From positions 16,829,421 to 16,893,420 of the forward strand of contig NC_083572.1 in NCBI RefSeq assembly GCF_027579695.1: a stretch of DNA of 64,000 nucleotides, read 5' to 3'. Shown one piece after another: positions 44,476 through 56,403 of this stretch (position 1 is its first letter; every line of letters begins with the position of its first letter). This stretch comes from Neoarius graeffei. Its lineage: Eukaryota; Chordata; Actinopteri; Siluriformes; Ariidae. The notes under the pieces are model-generated. The model ran no database searches and was not told where the DNA came from. It saw only the letters and a list, made by a program, of their open reading frames with translations. The position numbers were made by a program, and so were the translations under genes.

Positions 44476-45948
44476 TTAAAGGAGATATGCAGAACCTTTT
44501 ATTTTTTAATATGTTTGAGTGGATAGTATCTCCATCCTTGACTCTTGTGTGCTGCATAAATGGGAATAAAAATATATAGTTTTGAGAGTTAAAATCGACT
44601 GCAAAGTTGGCGTTTGAGCTGAGCCAGCCAGCCCTGAGCGCGTGACGTCGCGGCAACCGGTTTTAAGGCCGAGGCCTTTGACAGCTATAGACCAAAGTCA
44701 TATAAATAAAAATTTATGGTGAAAGTAAGAAATACCGTCACCGACTTGCTCGACTAAAACTGATTTGACTTCATTGATTGTGGGTTGACTCTCATTAAAA
44801 CAGGATAGGCGTTATAACTTATGCAACATGCATGCATCTTCACTGATTTAAACTGTAAAAGGCTAATTAAATAATCAGATGAACTGAGACAATCACATTC
44901 TGAAGCAAATTAAATAATCTTATACCGGTAACTTAAACACACGATACAAGTTACATGTATTAATCTAAATGCAGGTAAACGTGTTGTTTTGTATCCAAAT
45001 GAGAGTCGGAGCTTACCCGTCTGTGTTCTCGCTTCTTGAAGGCCGACCTTGTGGCCGATTTTGTTTTGAAACAGTCTGACTTTCAATTGTTTGTTCATTT
45101 CTCCGTTCATTCGCTTCTTCCACGTAAGGGTGAGATATTGCTGCTGAGGCGATCATATCCAGTGGAGAAATCAGACGGCTGGTCCACTCATTCTCCATTT
45201 TCTCCATACTGAGTACTCCGCCATTATTGCTCGGCTCAGGCAAATACTAAAACCCAGGACGGGACGTCACCGGTTTTAGCAACAAGTGCAGGGAGGTCAC
45301 TGCCTGAGCGATATGATGTCACGTCCCGTTCCGTCCCGGGTTTTAGCAACAACCCTCGGCTCACGCTCCGGCAGAACTGGTGCAACTGAACTTGCTTTCC
45401 TTTTCTTGTAGTTTTATTTAATTGTTGGTACTGCACCCTCTTTCAATACGGACTTATAGCCAATGCTCCTCAACAGGTCAGAGGTCTCGTATGAGTCTTC
45501 AGTAAAATGAACAGAGCAGAGGAGAGACCACTTCGTAGGCGCCCAATGTGCCCATGAACTTCTCGCAAAACATGTCCAAATCTTTGCAGTTTGAACATTC
45601 TTGGGCCATGAATGCAACATAAATCCACCTTCTGTCGTGTTGCTGCACCCGCCAGCAACACACATCTACGTGACACGGCAATAAATTAGCTCAAAACGGC
45701 GGATCGGAGTTACAGTCAGCTCTGTGTTTTAGTATAGCGGAAATGGCGAGGAGACAGATAGCCTTCCTGCTGTGACGTCACAGATGTCAAGGTCATTCAC
45801 TCAGACCGCTACCTATATGAATCACTTTAATCATAAAAATGACCTATATTAGATTTATTAACGCTTAAAACTATTCCTGTGCCATTCTTGAGGTCTCAAG
45901 GCGTTTATAAACAAAAAGTGAGGCCGTAGTTCTGCGTATCTGCTCTAA
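44476..45948 (-). mobile_element. Kolobok-like DNA transposon with THAP exon
   Basis: The left end TTAAAGGAGATATGCAGAAC and the right end GTTCTGCGTATCTGCTCTAA are inverted repeats, with TTAA (left) and a degraded CTAA (right) at the borders, as in TTAA-specific Kolobok elements. The - strand carries a THAP exon (45665-45414) and a downstream exon-like frame (45243-45013, with RLISPLDMIASAAISHPYVE). THAP domains are a known component of Kolobok transposases. The catalytic part is missing, so this copy is non-autonomous. Confidence 0.75.
45414..45665 (-). pseudogene. THAP zinc-finger exon
   Basis: The frame reads CVAGGCSNTTEGGFMLHSWP, later LLCSVHFTEDSYE, then SIGYKSVLKEGAVPTI. The C-x4-C start, the CS-x-HF end and the following hydrophobic block ending in a proline motif make this a THAP domain of 80-90 residues. 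A frame change just upstream (near 45668) separates it from the likely ATG at 45681. It would be the DNA-binding part of the Kolobok-like transposase. It differs in sequence from the THAP exon at 17915-18078. Confidence 0.8.
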
Positions 45949-46263
45949 TATTGACTTTAAACATCAGAATGGGGAAAAATTACTGCGATCTCAAAGTGTG
46001 ACTTTCACTATGGTATCGGTGTTGGTTTGAGTATTTCAGAAACTGCTGATCTCCTGGGGTTTTCACACACAACACTCCTTCTCTTGAGTTTACACAGAAT
46101 GGTGCGCAAAACAAAACTCACTGAGCGAGTGGAAATGTCTTGAGAGGTCGGAGGAAAATGGCCCGATTTGGTTCGAGCCGTCAGGAAGGATCTGGCTCTT
46201 TCTAGATGAAGGGTTAGAAATGCCACATGCCAGGTTTGTGCTTGTGTAGCGTGAGTGAGAATA

Positions 46264-47466
46264 CAACCCAGATTCCAAAAAAGTTGGGACAAAGTACAAA
46301 TTGTAAATAAAAACAGAATGCCATAATTTACAAATCTCAAAAACTGATATTGTATTCACAATAGAACATAGACAACATATCAAATGTCGAAAGTGAGACA
46401 TTTTGAAGTTTCATGCCAAATATTGGCTCATTTGAAATTTCATGCACTGCATCACATACAGGCATGCTTCTGTATTGGAAATCACAAAATGGGCTCAGGA
46501 ATATTTCCAGAGAACATTATCTGTGAACACAATTCACCGTGCCATCCGCCGTTGCCAGCTAAAACTCTATAGTTCAAAGAAGAAGCCGTATTGAAACATG
46601 ATCCAGAAGCGCAGACGTCTTCTCTGGGCCAAGGCTCATTTAAAATGGACTGTGGCAAAGTGGAAAACTGTTCTGTGGTCAGACGAATCAAAATTTGAAG
46701 TTCTTTATGGAAATCAGGGACGCCGTGTCATTCGGACTAAAGAGGAGAAGGACGACCCGAGTTGTTATCAGCGCTCAGTTCAGAAGCCTGCATCTCTGAT
46801 GGTATGGGGTTGCATTAGTGCGTGTGGCATGGGCAGCTTACACATCTGGAAAGACCCCATCAATGCTGAAAGGTATATCCAGGTTCTAGAGCAACATATG
46901 CTCCCATCCAGACGACGTCTCTTTCAGGGAAGACCTTGCATTTTCCAGCATGACAATGCCAAACCACATACTGCATCAATTACAGCATCATGGCTGCGTA
47001 GAAGAAGGGTCCGGGTACTGAACTGGCCAGCCTGCAGTCCAGATCTTTCACCCATAGAAAACATTTGGCGCATCATAAAACGGAAGATACGACAAAAAAG
47101 ACCTAAGACAGTTGAGCAACTAGAATCCTACATTAGACAAGAATGGGTTAACATTCCTATCCCTAAACTTGAGCAACTTGTCTCCTCAGTCCCCAGACGT
47201 TTACAGACTGTTGTAAAGAGAAAAGGGGATGTCTCACAGTGGTAAACATGGCCTTGTCCCAACTTTTTTTGAGATGTGTTGTCGTCATGAAATTTAAAAT
47301 CATCTAATTTTTCTCTTTAAATGATACATTTTCTCAGTTTAAACATTTGATGTGTCATCTATGTTCTATTCTAAATAAAATATGGAATGTTGAAACTTCC
47401 ACATCATTGCATTCCGTTTTTATTTACAATTTGTACTTTGTCCCAACTTTTTTGGAATCGGGGTTG
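46264..47466 (+). mobile_element. Tc1-like element (family H), both ends present, internally deleted
   Basis: The ends CAACCCAGATTCCAAAAAAG and TTTTTTGGAATCGGGGTTG are inverted repeats flanked by TA (46262-46263, 47467-47468). Relative to the copy at 22926, the start of the transposase gene is deleted: sequence jumps from the sub-terminal repeat near 46440 straight to codons around CITYRHASVLEI. Confidence 0.9.
46598..47245 (+). pseudogene. Tc1 transposase, N-terminally deleted
   Basis: The open 215-codon frame starts after an in-frame TGA (46593-46595) and carries [21 protein letters not shown] and SPIENIW, so all three catalytic positions are readable. The helix-turn-helix DNA-binding part is deleted. 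It is more than 95% identical by eye to 23316-23959 at the nucleotide level. Without the N-terminus it could not bind the terminal repeats. Confidence 0.88.
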
Positions 47467-47983
47467 TAAATAGAAATAAAAGCCAAATATATTTTTGTGG
47501 TCATTGCACGTCTGTTAGATTGTACTGATAAAACGATCAAGGTATCTTGCCGGATTGTTTAAAAAAAAAAAAATCAATGTCTTCGTCAAAGAATATGCTG
47601 TTTTGGAGACCTGTTTTGTGACAAAAGTGGTGCTGGTATTTCAATCCAATGTTACTCTAATAACTTAAAATTTAACTCGTGTACTGATGGAAAGGCTTAA
47701 ACTCGAAGTTGAAGGCGGAAAAATATTTTCATTGTAACTCGTCCCAAATCCACATGAGTGCCGATCAAAAGTCACGTCATGCGTGTATGTCCATCTACGT
47801 TACGATTGTTCAGACAGTGTTTAAAAGGCCATTTTTAAAATTAAATAAAAATTCGGGTATATGTGCGTTAAATAGATGTAAATCTGACTATCAAGTTTTT
47901 TTGGCAAAAAATTGATAAATTTCTTCTTTTATTTGGAGTTAAGTGTCTGGTTGTACGTTCAAACAGACTGAAAAGCAGATGCA

Positions 47984-49222
47984 TTAAAGGAGAACTGAAG
48001 TCATTTTTAAACTTGCTTTATTTCTTAATGAACGTGTTATTCAATTACGTTTTCAGTTTTCGTATTGGCAACTAATTGCAATTAAATCTTATACTTATCG
48101 GCCTATTCGGTTTTTAGCCGTGTTGAATTTTAGTTCGTTTGGTCCACGGCAGGCGTCGCTTATCCGCGCGATCTTCACGAGACTTCGAAACGTGAAGCGT
48201 CAGCCAGGTGTCAGTGCCGCCATTTTGAAAACTGTTTTCCAAATGAAATATTACACCAAAAACGAGTTTAAATGATGATTGCTGCCTACTTTTTTTTTTT
48301 CAAACTTTCCCAATTGCTGTCAAAACAAACAAAACTTCCAGCTTGATTATGTCAGCATTCGAAAGAGGGTGCGCGCGCGCGGCTTTTGACAACGTTGGCA
48401 GATGTTGCCGTGTCTGAAATCGCTCCCTACTCACTATATAGTGGGGGACGCCATTTTGTAGCGTTGTCCGAAACCTTAGTGAGGATTATTTACACCCTAT
48501 ATAGTGCACTTAAAGTATCCCACAATGCATCACGAAAAGTAGTGTACAACCGATGGTCACTAATGAAGCAATATATCCCATCATGCATTGCGGTCGCGCT
48601 GAAAGAAATCAAATTAAAAGTCTCAAATTTGATTTAATAAAAGGCAGCGGCAAAGAAGAAAGTATTCAGCCTTGATTTAAAAGAACTGAAAGATGCAGGT
48701 ACTTTGTATTGATTAGTGTTGGAAATGCGCTCAGTAATATGGATTTATCACAAAAATACATGCACGTGTTTATTATTTTGAAAACCCGCCAGCCGACTGA
48801 TCTGGCACGTCTTAACCGTGCGACAGTAATGACGTAAATCTCAGCGTGACGGAGTAGTGTCTGAAAGCGGGTTTTCACATTTTTATTTATTTAAATTTTA
48901 CCAATGAGCTCACTATGTAGTCCTCTATATAGTAATTCTCCTACATAGGGAGTAGGGAACGTGTGAGCGATTTTCAGACACGGTTTGATTTCCGCTGCAC
49001 GTTTTATTTCCGTCCTACGATGTCTCGCACAGGTCTTAACTTTGCTTTCAACGGCCATTGCTTTGACATATGGACTGATATATATTACATAGCATATTTC
49101 AACCACTCATAACTTGCTATAGCAGTGACAAAATGGCTATCAAAAATGCCTTCCTATATTTAATAAAATGAGAAATAGAATTTTGATGATTTTTAAAAAG
49201 TATGCCTTCAGTTCCCCTTTAA
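47984..49222. mobile_element. Kolobok-like non-autonomous element with TTAA ends
   Basis: The ends TTAAAGGAGAACTGAAG and CTTCAGTTCCCCTTTAA are inverted repeats with TTAA at both borders. The interior lacks coding capacity and contains a further short element (48408-48983). CTTTATTTC and A+T-rich stretches fill the rest. Confidence 0.8.
48408..48983. mobile_element. Short inverted-repeat element (family P) nested in the Kolobok-like element
   Basis: The ends CCGTGTCTGAAATCGCTC and GAGCGATTTTCAGACACGG are inverted, and the arms go on through CCCTACTCACTATATAGTG and its imperfect complement. The target duplication is not clear. No coding frame. Confidence 0.78.
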
Positions 49223-49299
49223 TTATAACCCATATTTCAAACCGCTCGCGGTTTAAAATTTTGAGTGGCATGCTACAAAGTAGTAATCCCTTATCTTAT

Positions 49300-49581
49300 G
49301 CCTCGGTCACAACCGGCCGTACGTGCTCCTACGTGAAAAAACCGCAAGAAACGCACGGAGGGCGCGCGTGTGACGTGCTGATTTTCGAGCCGCAGACTGG
49401 CCGCAGAGGTTCTTTGTCATGTCAAACAAACTCTACGGGTGCTCACGTTTTTTTCAGATTGCAAGACAAACTTACGGCCAACGTGCGTCTTTCTCCACGA
49501 ACAAAAAAAAAAATGCAGCGATTTGGGGAAACGCCAAAAATCGAACGGCCAAAAAATCGTACGTCCGGTTGTGACCTAGGC
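49300..49581. mobile_element. Short inverted-repeat element (family Q)
   Basis: GCCTCGGTCACAACCGGCCG at the left and GGACGT-like complement CGGTTGTGACCTAGGC at the right form terminal repeats. The 282-bp element is G+C-rich. TAT lies on both sides and may be the target duplication. Confidence 0.75.
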
Positions 49582-51000
49582 TATAGAAAGAGCCGTATAG
49601 TAACTCGTAGCAACTCTTTACAACCGTGGTGAGCAGAAAAGCATCTCGACGTGCAACAGCAGAAGACCATATTTGGTTCCATTCCTTTATATATAATCAG
49701 TTTTTTAAATTATACATTCGTGTGGTGGTGATTTTTGCAGTGAACAATAGATATTTTTTTTTTCTCGTGGCCTGTTGGTAAACATAAATAAAATTCACAT
49801 AAACATTTGGATCAAAGGGGGGAAAAAAATTGGATAAAAGAGAAATTATTGCCAGTTCGGATCCTGATGATGCCACATCCGTGTTCTCTAGATGGGAGGG
49901 ATGGTACGTCTCCTCTGCCAATCACTGAGCATCTCTGAGTTTGTGTATGTGGAAGAGGGCAGATTGCGCTTGCCTCCAAGTGTGTTACGCCGCACTGTGA
50001 AACAGCACGAGCAGCAGTTTGTAAACCCGTGCTTGTCTGGCTTCACGTGTCTCAGACGGAGCACGTGCTGGCGTTCTTCCTGGTCGCTCGGTCGTCGAAA
50101 TAATAAATAAAAATTCTCTACAGGAAATTAAGGCATCGGACATCAGTATGACTGGACAAATTGGAAGAAGAAAAGCTTTGGCACGTCCTCTGGAAGCTCT
50201 GCTCTGCCTCGTTTCAAAGGCTTGTCCCTAAATGTTGAAAATAAAATTTTCCACTTGACCGAGGTGTAAAAGTTGGCACGTGAATAAAGATGGTGTAAAG
50301 GGTGACGGAAAGTCCTCTTTGGAATAAGTGATGCTTTAGCGAGCGTGAATTTCAGTCTCTGCATGACCGCCTGCATTTGGCTACTGCACTTTTGATCATG
50401 TCATGTTGCTCCTTTGCGAAACGGAGCAGCGGTCGACAGGAACACACGAACAATTACTTTTGCTGACTTTTTGGGAAATCTGCTTCGGATACACGAACTA
50501 TTGAAGCGATAACGCACCTTTTTATGGCTTCCTCTGTGCTGACTTTCAGACTTGCATGCGGGCACTGTTATTATGGTGATTATAGTTTTAAACGACGAAC
50601 ATGCCCTGTCTTTTGTCCTCCTCATTCATGTCTCTCATACCTGGCATTAATGAGTGACTTTTGTACACACATCCAAAACAAAAAGGCGTCTCTTTTCGTT
50701 ACAGGAATAATCCGTAAGCTTTCTGTCCACACATGGGTGTTGTAAAACCTGTTTTTCTTTCTTTCTGTATCTTGCTTGTTTTTTATCATTTTGTATAATT
50801 TTTTTTTTTTAAATTTAAAATATTTTTTTTTTCTGTTTATTACCAACTAAATTAGACATTTTTGAGAGAGAATGATTCAATATTTTGAAGTGTAGTATCT
50901 TAAGCAGGCTTGCTTCTGCGGTTTCGCTAGTAATCTATAAAAATGGACAAAACATTATTATTATTATTTTTTTTTTTTAAATGAAAAGTTAAATGTACAC
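49582..51000. other. Intron stretch without recognised features
   Basis: Mostly A+T-rich sequence with long T runs at 49746, 50800 and 50970. I find no transposon ends and no smurf2 exon. Small open frames here have no recognisable motifs. Confidence 0.5.
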
Positions 51001-51040
51001 TAGGGCTGTGCTCGTTTGCCATCAGTTGCTCACAATATTG

Positions 51041-51682
51041 CAGGCTTTCGTCTAAACGGGGGAACAGGGGCGCTGCGCCCTCTTACTCTCGGCGTGTGGC
51101 GCCCCCTTACCGACTCTGTGAAAACATCCCAGCAACACTACGTGACAGTGTCTGATCATCAAATACGTTATAATTGCTCCAAAAATATTCCAATCGTAGT
51201 AGATACACCGCCAGACGGTGCAAAAACAATCCGAATTGGCGTTTTCCAGACCGAGGCGCCATGTTGTTTAGTTGTTTACTTGTCGCGGCTGCTCTCGTGA
51301 GATTTGACATGGGTTACATACAAGGTCAGCTGACTTGTAGAGCGAGATTTCTCGAGACTGAATGACCTTTCACCCACCGGCGCGGGAGCTTTTGACAGAA
51401 GTGGTTCGAGTTGTTTTTGTTGACACTTGGGCATTTAAAGAGGTCATCCAGCAGCACGAAACGGAAGAAAGCCAAAGACTGCCCGGGGCAGAAGAAGATT
51501 ACTTCTTTCTTTTTCAATGTTGACAGACAATTTGTTACAATTTCCCTCTCAGATAGCCTCAGAATGTCCCATTGGAGCATTCTGAACGACGGGGGGGGGA
51601 CGACAACCAGCACCATCCCCCCCGCTTCGCTCCCTCGGCATGGTGAGCGCCCTCATACTAAATTTTTCTAGAAGAAACCCTG
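51041..51682 (+). mobile_element. DNA element (family K, copy 2)
   Basis: It matches 32131-32786 from CAGGCTTTCGTC to GAAACCCTG. TATTG is directly repeated outside (51036-51040, 51683-51687). The same KKAKDCPGQKKITSFFFN coding-like stretch is present. The C-tract is only 7 bases here. Confidence 0.82.
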
Positions 51683-51860
51683 TATTGTACCATATATATC
51701 GAGTTGAACGATGTCTTTAATGTATTGTAAGCAGAGGGCGCAAGTACGTTTGGCGCCAAAATTATTCAATCAATGAGTCTCGAGACGAGGCCATGGAGAC
51801 ATGGGGGACGTAATTAGCAGCTTGCAGCGTCTGTAGCAGAGCGCATTGAAGCAGAGCGCC

Positions 51861-53010
51861 TAAGGCCATTATTAAAAAATGTTCTGTTTCCGGTCCACCG
51901 GCCGGGTGAGTGCCGTTTGTGCGGTTGAAAATTTTTTTTTAAACGCCGTTTTTTCGACATTTTTTTTCGGGTTCGTAAATCTAAAATCGAACTTGACATT
52001 TACGCATTCCCAGGGCTTTCCACTAAGGCTCATACTAGCCAGCCATGACAAATAAGTAGCCAGCAGGAGGGGGGCAGCGTAAACACAAACTCCTGTGCAC
52101 GCAGTTCCCAGGATTAAATGTATTTTCCACAGACCATTTATTTATTCACTTTACTCAAATACAAAGTAAAATGGCAGTAAATCTTCTTTCTTTTCTTGCG
52201 TATTGCATCATGAGGCGTTCCTGGCTTGTAAATCTCTTATTTTCCGTGCATGACACATTCACGCAGCTGAGCATGCTATGAATTAACAACGACAACGGTC
52301 TGCAGTGGCGGCTACACAATTACACACTCAGCGAACATTTCTCCATTTGTGTATGAAAATACACTCCAACGGCTCAGTTTGGTTTCATTTACAACCAGCG
52401 GTGTCTTTTGATGCCAGCACGTAATTGAACCAGAGAAGACTGGTTTACCGGAGACAAAATAAGCGTTATCTCTGCTTCTGTTCCCTCCGACACACTACTG
52501 CCTCCGCCGAGTGCGCGCGCGCTCTGCGCATGCACCGTGCGGCACAAAAAAACGGCAGCCACCATGAAGGAAGGCGATCCGGAGTTTTCAAACATTTGCT
52601 TAAGTGTGAAATCGCAAAATGGTATTCTAGCGAACAACAAAATAGTAAAGATTCAGAAAAACAAATCATTCAGTGATCATTTTAATAGTGTAATTTCATC
52701 CGAACTAGGCCTAACGCTCGATTTAGAACTACAAAAAGTCCGTGTGTCGGACATTTTAAGTACCTTTGTAAAAGTTTTGCAAATGTTACAGTCAGCATTT
52801 AAAATGCTAACTTAAAGTTTCAGTTGATTAAACTGTCATTTTATTAAATATGTCTGCTTTTGTAATAAAGTACTGAAAGAAAAAGCAAACACAGCATTGC
52901 GATTTCTTATCCATCCATATTTAAAAAAAAAAAAATCCCTCCCTCCCGACTGAATTTTTTTGCTCACCTGGTGGACAGGAAACGGATTTTTTTTTTTTAA
53001 GGATGGCCTA
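51861..53010. mobile_element. Inverted-repeat DNA element (family R)
   Basis: The left end TAAGGCCATTATTAAAAAA with TTTCCGGTCCACC and the right end GGTGGACAGGAAACGG with TTAAGGATGGCCTA are inverted. The interior includes what looks like another short repeat starting near 52008 (AGGGCTTTCCACTAAGGC). No target duplication can be read because the left host flank is deleted. A weak frame (52537-52815) has no motif I recognise. Confidence 0.68.
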
Positions 53011-53083
53011 ATTTCTAGTGCGCATGCCCTGAGTAACTGGAAGTGCCATTTGTAAAATAAAAACGTTTTTGGTTGGAACAGGT

Positions 53084-54569
53084 TAGGGATCGACCGATGT
53101 TTGTTTTTTTTCAGGGCCGATACCGATTATTATGGAATTGGGATGCCGATAACCGATATGTGCAACCGATAAATGTAAACATTATAATTCACATGAAATT
53201 AAACATAGCACACACTGACACAGACCTTCATATCCATGAAATGTATGTTTAATTGTAAAATTGAACATGAAATTTTGTGCAGGGAGATGCCAGCAGCATT
53301 TGTACAATAAAGTCAAACATTAGTTAGAATAAAATGAGAAATAAAATAAATATTCACCAATAAAAAAAATAAATCACTCCCTACTATATTACAGCTCACC
53401 ATTTTCAGTGGAAAATAAATGAAAATACACTCTGGATTCTTTTACACTAAGAACTAAGTAAGACTTACCAACTTCAAGTAGTTTTTAAATAACAAATCAA
53501 GTGTAGGGAGCTGTCTGCAGCATTTTTAAAAAAGTAAAATCAAACATAAAGTAGGTGATCACTCCCTATTAGGAGCGGCTGCTCCTTTAAGAGTATATCG
53601 CTTTCCGAATCAGAAGCGCTAGCGAGGAGAATCACTTGTGCAAGAATTATAAATACTAGTCACACCTGGCTTGTTTAAATGTTCAAATAGCGCTTTATAA
53701 AGTTACCCAACATGTACAAGTGCAATGCGCTTTCTGAGCACGAGTCACGTCATGAAGTTTACTCATCACCATAACAAATAGCCAGTAGGCTTGCGCTAGC
53801 CTACAGAACACAAACACTACGTTTTATTTCGTCTTCCCTTGACCACCTCTCTGTATGGCTGTCATTCTACTGTTCGAGTAGAACTACTGACACATTCACA
53901 ACGTTTCCAGACGGGGATTTAAAAATGACTGCAGCCTACGTTATGCTGGGGACTGCTTACTATGGACATTACATGTAGTTTCAGCGAGACTAGTTGGTTG
54001 TAGGCTAATTCAAGTGCTTCCTTCCGTAAGCTAAGTTTGCCTGGCTACACAGATGCAAATGGACAATTTTAACGAGTAGGAGATGAAGAATGTAAACATA
54101 TAATGATGTTGTGCTTTTGCAACTTGTGTGTTTGTGACTTATTGCGGCAAAAGCAGCGTATCCTTACCTTGAAGTGGGATCTGCTTCTGCCCGAGTGCCC
54201 GTACGGCCGCCTTGAAACAGTTCACAGCGTTTAGCTACGCGTGTTGATTGGCTGTATCCCTTGTGCCGCTTTTGCCCGAGTGCCCGTACGGCCGCCTTGA
54301 AACAGTTCACAGCGTTTAGCTACATGTGTCGATTGGCTATATCTCTTGTGCCAAACAAATCAGATGTTGTGGTGGGCGGGACCGTGTCCTTGAACTCAGA
54401 GAGGCGAGTGCAGGAAAGGACGTGCAGTGACAGTCGCGTTAGGAACGAAATGGCTGCAAAAAGGCATGTTATCGGCATATCGGTGGAAATTACGGCCGAT
54501 ACCGATAACCCTAAAAATGCAGAATATCGGCCCGATATATCGGCCAGGCCGATTATCGGTCGACCCCTA
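53084..54569. mobile_element. hAT-like element (family S) with perfect target duplication
   Basis: The ends TAGGGATCGACCGAT and ATCGGTCGACCCCTA are inverted. GAACAGGT is repeated at 53076-53083 and 54570-54577, and removing one copy restores the sequence of the intact host element (compare 12346-12365 reversed). The sub-terminal regions are rich in CCGATA/TATCGG motifs. An 80-bp tandem duplication (about 54191-54350) lies near the right end. No transposase. Confidence 0.92.
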
Positions 54570-54774
54570 GAACAGGTTACAAGCATGAATTTCCGTCGAT
54601 TTCTGGCATGAAACGTGCTTTAAGTCAAGTGAAAATTGATGACAACCTGCTACAGAACCGGGAGATATGCATGAAATATGTCATATATGGGATTTTCAAG
54701 TGAGTAAACGATATCGTATCATACCCCCGAAAATCGTGCATGATCGAGTATCACGAGCTGTGAGCACAGCCCTA

Positions 54775-55829
54775 ATATACGCTATATTTTATAAAACGGT
54801 TTACTAGCAGTAAGGCGAGTGAGTATTTATTTATTTATACACCCATGATGTTTAAAGCTTCTTTTTAGGTGCAAAAATGTTTCAAGACTGAACATGAAGA
54901 TTAGCGAAAGGAGTTCAGAAATATAGTTTCAATCCGAACTCTGACTAAAGTCTCGTTCTGTTTTTATCTCAGCTGAAGAAATGGCTTGGGATTGTGAGTA
55001 AACACGCATCACACGGACAGCTTATGAAATGCCAGTGCATACTTATTTCGACTGCGCAGTTCATGACAGCATGGCGCTCTGTTTTTTTTGCTTTTCAAGT
55101 GCACCCGAGTATGCTTGGTTTGCCCCCTTTTACCTTTGACCTTTTGTCCCTATCATCTGCACCGGAAGCATCTCAGACGGCAGCGTGGCTGCATCTCGTC
55201 TCCTCGCAGACATCTGATCACGTATCGCACTTCCTGTCTCACCACTTCCACTGGAAACCAACAGAACAACTCACTCACTCTCTCGCCTGCTTCTTAGAAA
55301 CTTCGAGCAGACGCTGAAATTTGGCACGTCTCGCTGTGTACCCATTACCCCGCTGCCGAGCGGTTGACCTTTTACACAACTTCTGCAAAATCACGTCTGC
55401 ACACAGTCTGCTTTCTGTTGTCGGAGTCTGTGCCGTTTCATCTCCGTATGTGTTTTGTGGTTTGTGTTGAGATTTTTCTTTCATACTGCACAGGGTGTTG
55501 TGTCTAGGGATGAGCAATACGGAAAGGAAAAAAAAACACACATTTGAAGCAGTTTTCACACAATAACTTTTTTCATTGGGGTTGCTAACAAGTTACGAAA
55601 CAAACATTACAACATGCAAACTGTATATTAAAAAAAAAAAAAAAAAATCCTACCTACACACTCAGCAATTAATGTTAACAAAATATTCAGAGTTGCAAAA
55701 ATTCTGAACTTTATAACCAAGTTTATTGTCGTATGCATTTAAAAAGTACAACGTGCAATGAAATGTACTTTGCTCTGGCTCTCTCAGCCCGTAAAATCTA
55801 TAAAATACTACAATTCACAAGACAACCGT
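54775..55829. other. Intron stretch without recognised features
   Basis: No exon or transposon identified. An acceptor-like TTTTTATCTCAG at 54961-54972 followed by CTGAAGAAATGGCTTGGG resembles an exon start but does not match SMURF2 and soon meets a stop. Confidence 0.5.
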
Positions 55830-55996
55830 TGCCTCACTGTAAGAAGGTGGTTCCGGGTTCGAGCCTAGTGGCTGACGGGGGCCCTTCTGTGTGGAGTTTG
55901 CACGTTCTCCCCGTGCCTGCGTGGGGTTTTCTGCAGGTGCTCCGCTTTTCCCTACAGTCCAAAGACATGCAGGTTAGGCTAATTGGTGGCTCTAAT
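55830..55996 (+). repeat. SINE fragment
   Basis: It starts within the tRNA-like head (GCCTCACTGTAAGAAGGTGG, B box GGTTCGAGCCTAG) and stops after GGTTAGGCTAATTGGTGGC in the central body, where other repeat ends begin. Confidence 0.75.
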
Positions 55997-56403
55997 ACCC
56001 TATCCACACTAGGGATTTTGTACCGATACAAAACTACTTTCGTACCGCAACACCTGTCCACACTAGCAACTATACCGGTACTGTAGCGGTATAAGGCTAC
56101 GTTCACACTGCAGGCTGAAGTGACTCAAATCCGATCTTTTCGCCCATATGTGACCTGTATCCGATCTTTTATTGACAATATGAATGACACAGATCCGATT
56201 TTTTTCAAATCCGACCCAGGCCGTTTGGATATGTGGTCCTAATTCCGATTCCTATCCGCTCTTTTCATATGCGACTTCAGTCTGAACCACCAGGTCGCAT
56301 TCATCCGACTTACACGTCATCAACAAGCCACAAACGTCACTATTCTGCGCTGAAGTAGGCGGCGGGTCTCTCAAAAAAAAGTTACAACAACATGGCGCAT
56401 AAT
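55997..56403. mobile_element. Ends of two inverted-repeat DNA elements, both partial
   Basis: CTATCCACACTAGGGATTTTG with ACACCTGTCCACACTAGC (55998-56090) and then GGCTACGTTCACACTGCAGG (56097) are start sequences of two hAT-like fish elements. Neither partner end is present nearby, so each is truncated. Confidence 0.55.

Larger units (their letters stand above)
44345..46255 (+). repeat. Interspersed repeat (family O) interrupted by a Kolobok-like element
   Basis: Left part 44345-44475 (CAAGGCACTTTATTAGAAAC, then CAGATCCAAATCAAGAGC) and right part 45949-46255 (ACATCAGAATGGGGAAAAA, then TTTGAGTATTTCAGAAACTG) are consecutive pieces of one common fish repeat. The right part stops just before the Tc1 element at 46264. 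The repeat class is not certain. Confidence 0.65.
51001..54774 (-). mobile_element. hAT-like element (family C, copy 2) split by three later elements
   Basis: The ends TAGGGCTGTG and CACAGCCCTA and the pieces between the insertions match the reverse complement of 12142-12941. The flanks ATGTACAC and ATATACGC are a decayed 8-bp target duplication (6 of 8). Elements at 51041-51682, 51861-53010 and 53084-54569 enlarged it from about 0.8 to 3.8 kb. About 300 bp of the original corresponding to 12430-12725 is missing at the second insertion. Confidence 0.88.

Noticed and set aside
54961..54998. Possible exon after TTTTTATCTCAG (LKKWLGIV)
   Set aside because: The frame ends within about ten codons at GTGAGTAA and matches neither SMURF2 nor another protein I know.
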